From Psychromonas sp. Urea-02u-13 (GTDB taxonomy: Bacteria; Pseudomonadota; Gammaproteobacteria; Enterobacterales; Psychromonadaceae), in assembly GCF_002835995.1 (NCBI RefSeq), contig NZ_PJBZ01000073.1, positions 1 through 39,876 on the forward strand: DNA of 39,876 bases. Reading direction: 5' to 3'. The number at the start of each line of letters is the position of its first letter. The first letter of the stretch is position 1. A model generated the notes under the pieces. It was given only the letters and a program-made list of their open reading frames with translations, did no database searches and was not told the DNA's origin. Both the position numbers and the translations under genes were made by a program. This document shows, piece after piece, positions 36,779 to 39,876 of this stretch.

Positions 36779-37290
36779 TTTTATTGAAATAATAGGGAAC
36801 AATGCTATAGCAAGACGTATTCTGGAGTGCTAAAAGCATTTTCAATTATAATGCGCTTGCCGTGACTATAGGCCACGTTTCACCCTAGAAAACCGACTTA
36901 CACTTTATGACAATTCAAGATTAAAGACCTGATACCAGCGTTGTAAAGTTGTAAGAGGTAGAGGTAGAGGTCGGCAAGGAAGGTGGCAGTAATTGCCGTT
37001 CTAAATTCAATGGCAGTGAAATCTTGCCCTTATACCCTTAAGTATCTTAACTATTTTTTGGCGAAATTTATCACTTCTGCGTTAAAAATTTCGTAACGGC
37101 AACAACTATTAAACAGTACCTATTATCCTATTTTAGTTAATATACAAAAGAGAATTAACCAAGACGACCTTTCAAAAACTTCAACCACCTGTTATTCCTG
37201 ACAATTTTATTTAATATGCTAAAAATAAAAAGCTCACTCAGAACATCAAATAAAAGCATTAACAAAACAAAAACATTCACAAAATAAAGT

Positions 37291-37306
37291 TGGCCCCCTC
37301 TTTGCA
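37291..37306 (+). promoter_or_regulatory. Sigma-54-type promoter
   Basis: TGGCCCCCTCTTTGCA fits the consensus TGGCAC(G)-N4-TTGCA, with GG (37292-37293) and GC (37304-37305) at the required spacing. The start would be near 37317. The next gene in this direction starts at 37597, but an inverted-repeat element with a terminator lies between. No enhancer-binding site was recognised upstream. Confidence 0.6.
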
Positions 37307-37344
37307 CCTTATTAAAAACTAAGAATCAAGAATTAAGAATTAAA

Positions 37345-37517
37345 GTAACTACTCAGCACCCGCCTAAAACGGGTGCTTTTTATACGAAAGTAGACAGTAA
37401 CTGCTCAGGACTAAGTTATTTATGCTTAGTTCAAGGCGAAAAAGCGCAGTTTAGTCGTTTAAATGAGCATTTTTTAACGATGAAATAGGCTTAAATAGCG
37501 ACGTCCTGAGTAGTTAC
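37345..37517. mobile_element. 173-bp MITE-like inverted-repeat element
   Basis: The ends are perfect 12-bp inverted repeats, GTAACTACTCAG (37345-37356) and CTGAGTAGTTAC (37506-37517). They are flanked by GAATTAAA (37337-37344) and GAATTAAT (37518-37525), a 7-of-8 direct repeat that could be a target duplication. Inside is a second left-end copy, GTAACTGCTCAGGAC (37397-37411), which pairs 14 of 15 with the right end (37503-37517), and the 121 bases between them are imperfectly palindromic. No transposase is encoded. Confidence 0.6.
37355..37381 (+). terminator. Terminator hairpin inside the element
   Basis: AGCACCCG (37355-37362) pairs with CGGGTGCT (37370-37377), followed by T5. No gene precedes it; a transcript from the sigma-54-type promoter would end here after about 65 nt. 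Confidence 0.75.
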
Positions 37518-37596
37518 GAATTAATTATAAATTCAGACAATACAGTACTAAATGCAGCAGAGTTTTAGTTGCCTTCATAATTTAAAGGATAATATT

Positions 37597-38010
37597 ATGC
37601 TTAAAAGTGAAATCATTACAGACATTTCAGCTTCACCAGAAACTAACAAATTTGTTCTTGAAAGTTTTGATATAAAGCATGCTGGCCATATGCAATACAT
37701 GGTGATGAAGAGTGAAATTGACGGTGAAAAAATAATGTGTGCACTTGCCGGTGGAAGCATTGTTGGTAACGATGTTAATTTAACGGTAATTGGTACTGGC
37801 GCTTATGAAGCATTAGATTCATTACCTGGTGATGATATTCAACTTTATGCTTTAAGCGAGGATGATGACGTTATGGCTCAGCAAATTCCTGGCATTCTCG
37901 AAACACAAAAAACGGGTAGCCGTTTATGTTTTATCAGTAATAGCTTAGTTGAGCGTCAGCAACAAATTATGAAAGCATTTTCACTGACAAGTGCTAGCTC
38001 GGCAATATAA
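37597..38010 (+). CDS. Hypothetical protein, possibly behind a sigma-54 promoter
   Basis: 137 residues, acidic, no signal peptide or membrane segment. No family recognised. Visible are a central LAGGSIVGNDVNLTVIGTG stretch and a C-terminal Gln-rich helix (VERQQQIMKAF). The ATG at 37597 has AAGGAT at good spacing; an in-frame ATG at 37552 lacks one. The codon use and clear ribosome-binding site argue that it is real. Confidence 0.7.
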   Translation: MLKSEIITDISASPETNKFVLESFDIKHAGHMQYMVMKSEIDGEKIMCALAGGSIVGNDVNLTVIGTGAYEALDSLPGDDIQLYALSEDDDVMAQQIPGILETQKTGSRLCFISNSLVERQQQIMKAFSLTSASSAI

Positions 38011-38067
38011 TGAACCCGTTCTCATTAAAGCAGCCGTATTATAACCAGCAGCCAAGCAACAACCTTC

Positions 38068-38092
38068 ATGCCCGAGTTACTTTATCGGGCAT
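38068..38092 (+). terminator. Hairpin behind the hypothetical gene
   Basis: ATGCCCGA (38068-38075) pairs with TCGGGCAT (38085-38092), 9-base loop, 57 bases after the stop; no T-tract. Confidence 0.45.
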
Positions 38093-38405
38093 CTCGGGGT
38101 AAAGCAAAAATACGCTATCAGTACGCAGGGGGTCACCCATTGGCCTTTTCGATTAGCTCTTATAAAGTTTGTTTTTTCGCTAGCGCTCACTGTGGCAGTG
38201 TTTGATCTTACATTGCAGAGGTTTCGCCAGTGGCGAGTTACTCTTTTCTGTCGAGCAGAAAAGAGTAACCAGAAAAGAGCTCGCCCGATTATTCCCTTCA
38301 TTTGATTTAAAGATTGTTTTAACCGCACCAGTGCTTACAGAACATCCATGTTCTGAAGCGCACTTACCCCTGACGTCCTGTCAGGCGTTGCTAAAACAAA
38401 CTTAA
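38093..38405. repeat. Composite palindrome-rich repeat region
   Basis: Three perfect hairpins in 150 bases: GTTACTCTTTTCTG / CAGAAAAGAGTAAC (38237-38250, 38256-38269, 5-base loop), CAGAACAT / ATGTTCTG (38338-38355) and CCTGAC / GTCAGG (38369-38385). Open frames on both strands here appear to be by-products of the repeats. The GTTACT...AGTAAC hairpin looks like a widespread intergenic repeat type. Confidence 0.55.
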
Positions 38406-38545
38406 AATCAAAGAGAATACAACGGGAGTATTGCAGCGTGCACTGTGTAATGACAGACGCTTTGATGTTCAGTTTTTGAAATAGTAGTCAGAATTCAAGA
38501 GCAAAAAATACAATCATCAAAACTACTTAAGCGGTGACATGTTAG

Positions 38546-38863
38546 GCAAAAAGGTTTGGGTATCCCGTAGTTTACTTTCAATATATAGACAATGAAACTA
38601 AACAAACCAAAACACACAAGCTAGTCATACTCGAATTTTTATGGCTTATTTTGCTTCATGTATTGCCTAAAGGATTACAGCGCATTAGGGATTACGGATT
38701 CTTAAGAGGCAATGCCAAACAGTTACGACTGCAAATCTTACTATTATTGGGCATCAATATCGATTCAGTTTCGACACCTCAAAAGAGCAAACAGTCAAAG
38801 TGCATTTGCCCATATTATCAGCATCAAATGAGTTTTATGGGAATGAATCGACTGAGAGGTTAA
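38546..38863 (+). pseudogene. C-terminal fragment of an IS91-family transposase
   Basis: A frame open from 38546 to the TAA at 38861-38863 reads VVYFQYIDNETKQTKTHKL, then LHVLPKGLQRIRDYGFLRGN, which is the conserved C-terminal part of IS91/IS801-type rolling-circle transposases, and a late C-I-C-P zinc-like segment. The N-terminal half with the catalytic tyrosines is missing (stop TAG at 38543-38545). It is a truncated remnant. Confidence 0.75.
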
Positions 38864-39083
38864 CTTGTCACCAAGCTTGATCTTAAGTGATCGTTTAGTA
38901 GGAAGGATGAAATCTGAGATAAAGAGGTGTAATGGCATTCAACAAAAACAGATAACAGACTGATATAATTGAGTTATCAATTGTATGATAGCGACACTCG
39001 CCTAAAGAAAAGTAACACCATCGATTTAGCCCACTCCCAAAATCGCTATTTACTATAAAGAGAAGCAACTCCCGATCGGGCTT
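38864..39083. other. Region between IS91 remnant and the attC-like site
   Basis: No supported gene. A 74-codon GTG-initiated frame on the minus strand (39119 to 38895) begins inside the attC-like site and has no ribosome-binding site. A small GCCCGATCGGGAG-like palindrome lies at about 39070-39082 on the minus strand. No third attC was found, so this may lie just beyond the last cassette. Confidence 0.4.
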
Positions 39084-39138
39084 GTCCAACACCCGAATAA
39101 GGTGTCGGCTGCGCGACACCTATTCTTGTTTGTTAGCC
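39084..39138 (-). other. attC-like integron recombination site
   Basis: On the minus strand GGCTAAC (39138-39132) and GTTGGAC (39090-39084) fit the outer core sites, the latter matching GTTRRRY. Between them AGGTGTCG / CGACACCT pair perfectly around a short loop and the outer parts pair imperfectly with extra-helical bases (GAATAAGG against CCTATTC), the feature that sets attC orientation. Length 55 bases, near the minimum for attC. It overlaps the end of the metallopeptidase gene, as is usual for cassettes. Confidence 0.6.
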
Positions 39139-39767
39139 AACATTTCAAAGCAAGCTTGTGCTGATTTATTTACAAGTTTTGAGGCTGGCAACTCAAATAA
39201 ATTAACACAATCTTTTGCTAATTTATAACCAACTGAATAACCAGTGTGCCTAGGAATACTATTGCTCCCAAAAAACCATGCATTATGATCATAACAACTG
39301 TTCAATAACTCAGGTTTTGCTTTAATAAGAAATTTTTCTATTTGTTCTTTGGACAATACATTTGCATATATCGGTACTTTATTTGATCTTAATTCTGTTT
39401 CAAATAAACAGGCTAGACCTTCACTAATTAAGGCTTCACCAAGAGTAAGTCCATAACCAACATGTTTGTGTCTAGCACAATGATGTAATTCATGACCTAA
39501 AGTAACTAAAAACTCATTATTGAATGTTTTTAATAAACCTTCGTTATCAGGATCAATAGTGATGTAAGCGATATCTTCCGAAGGACTATAACCACCAAAA
39601 CCAGTTTCAGGTAGTACACCATTACCTACTTTCACCACAACATCTACATTCTCAATCAGTAATATATTTTGAATCTGGTCGACTGCAATTTTAAACTGGC
39701 AATTTATTAGGTCTTCAATAGCAGACAATTTTTTACTGGAATTTAGAATATGTAATTGAACTGTCAC
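39120..39767 (-). CDS. Putative zinc metallopeptidase (DUF2268-like), apparently an integron cassette gene
   Basis: 215 residues. HELHH (His92, Glu93, His96) is an HExxH zinc site and Glu116 in ALISEGLACLFE is a likely third ligand, a layout like that of DUF2268 predicted zinc proteases. A GFGGYSPSEDIAYITIDPDN stretch precedes it. There is no signal peptide, so it should act in the cytoplasm. The start is GTG with GGAG eight bases upstream. It is framed by two attC-like sites. Substrate and role are unknown. Confidence 0.75.
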   Translation of the reverse strand: MTVQLHILNSSKKLSAIEDLINCQFKIAVDQIQNILLIENVDVVVKVGNGVLPETGFGGYSPSEDIAYITIDPDNEGLLKTFNNEFLVTLGHELHHCARHKHVGYGLTLGEALISEGLACLFETELRSNKVPIYANVLSKEQIEKFLIKAKPELLNSCYDHNAWFFGSNSIPRHTGYSVGYKLAKDCVNLFELPASKLVNKSAQACFEMLANKQE

Positions 39768-39789
39768 GATACACTCCAGATACGTTGTT

Positions 39790-39876
39790 GGCTAACGCCG
39801 CACTAAGCGGACTAAAAGAGTGGGTTAAAATGTGTAGCGAAGCGAAACGTAACCCACTGTTTTAGTTCCGTTTAAG
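39790..39876 (-). other. attC site, cut by the window edge
   Basis: On the minus strand the site ends GCGGCGTTAGCC (GTTAGCC at 39796-39790). CTAAGCGGACTAAAAGAGTG followed by GGTTA pairs with the complementary stretch ending CGTTTAAG at the window edge, with a few unpaired bases. The missing outer core should lie within about 15 bases beyond 39876. Confidence 0.7.

Larger units (their letters stand above)
36079..37290. other. Gene-poor region with degenerate repeats
   Basis: About 1.2 kb without a convincing gene. It holds a strongly SD-preceded six-codon frame (GGAGG at 36160, ATG 36168 to TGA 36188), a TCGCCT-tc-AGGCGA hairpin near 36329, an 11-bp tandem repeat, a 47-codon frame and a CCACGAAG repeat, all listed separately where stronger. 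The rest looks like decayed DNA. Confidence 0.55.

Noticed and set aside
37397-37517. The inner 121-bp palindrome as the complete mobile unit
   Set aside because: Its left flank (AGTAGACA) does not match its right flank (GAATTAAT), whereas the outer boundaries at 37345/37517 do have matching flanks.
38202-38405. 67-codon plus-strand and 83-codon minus-strand (38077-38328) frames
   Set aside because: Both are translations of stacked palindromes and lack start signals; treated as repeat DNA.
38895-39119. 74-codon minus-strand frame after the attC-like site
   Set aside because: It starts inside the attC stem, has no ribosome-binding site and resembles no family.

Overview
The window looks like the chromosome of a cold-water marine gammaproteobacterium, most likely Psychromonas or a close relative (Moritella/Photobacterium neighbourhood). 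This is inferred from low G+C, the lptD-surA-pdxA-rsmA-apaH block with divergent djlA, the long-form dapD, a PBPRA1643-type SEC-C protein, a BCCT osmolyte carrier and a chitin-binding tail. No rRNA or tRNA gene and no CRISPR array was seen.

Layout. 1-208: the 3' end of a chitin-binding secreted protein. 552-3151: a cNMP/CBS/DUF294 signalling protein overlapping a DnaQ-like exonuclease. 3.5-5.1 kb: a BCCT transporter with repeat-like DNA behind its stop codon. 5.3-7.0 kb: a broken Tat-type nitroreductase gene divergent from an intact MarR regulator, with a clear operator between them. 7.1-9.5 kb: a polar amino acid (cystine-type) ABC importer. 9.5-12.2 kb: an aromatic amino acid permease and BrnQ. 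12.9-13.8 kb: yciB-yciI. 14.1-16.6 kb: dapD, a DUF2937 gene and djlA on the minus strand. 16.8-23.2 kb: the outer-membrane/cofactor/ribosome block lptD-surA-pdxA-rsmA-apaH, in which apaG is missing. 23.2-24.5 kb: a decayed REC-REC-GGDEF gene, then folA. 25.4-34.2 kb: mostly housekeeping genes (DUF2333 pair, SEC-C protein, yjjB/yjjP exporter, MTHFR-like protein, rsmE-gshB-yqgE-ruvX, hemerythrin, ung). 34.6 kb: grcA behind an FNR-type promoter. 35.2-36.1 kb: an EamA transporter.

From about 36.1 kb the character changes. There is a 1.2 kb gene desert with degenerate repeats. A sigma-54-type promoter follows, separated from a small unknown gene by a 173-bp inverted-repeat element that carries its own terminator hairpin. 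Next come a palindrome-rich composite repeat and a 5'-truncated IS91-family transposase. At the right edge is what looks like the end of an integron cassette array read on the minus strand: an attC-like site at 39084-39138, a cassette encoding a putative zinc metallopeptidase (HELHH), and most of a second attC running off the window. The integron reading predicts more cassettes and the integrase to the right.

Two genes (nitroreductase, GGDEF regulator) carry several independent disabling lesions, which suggests ongoing gene loss, although sequence errors cannot be excluded from one sequence. All identifications rest on reading motifs and gene order by eye; no database search was run.
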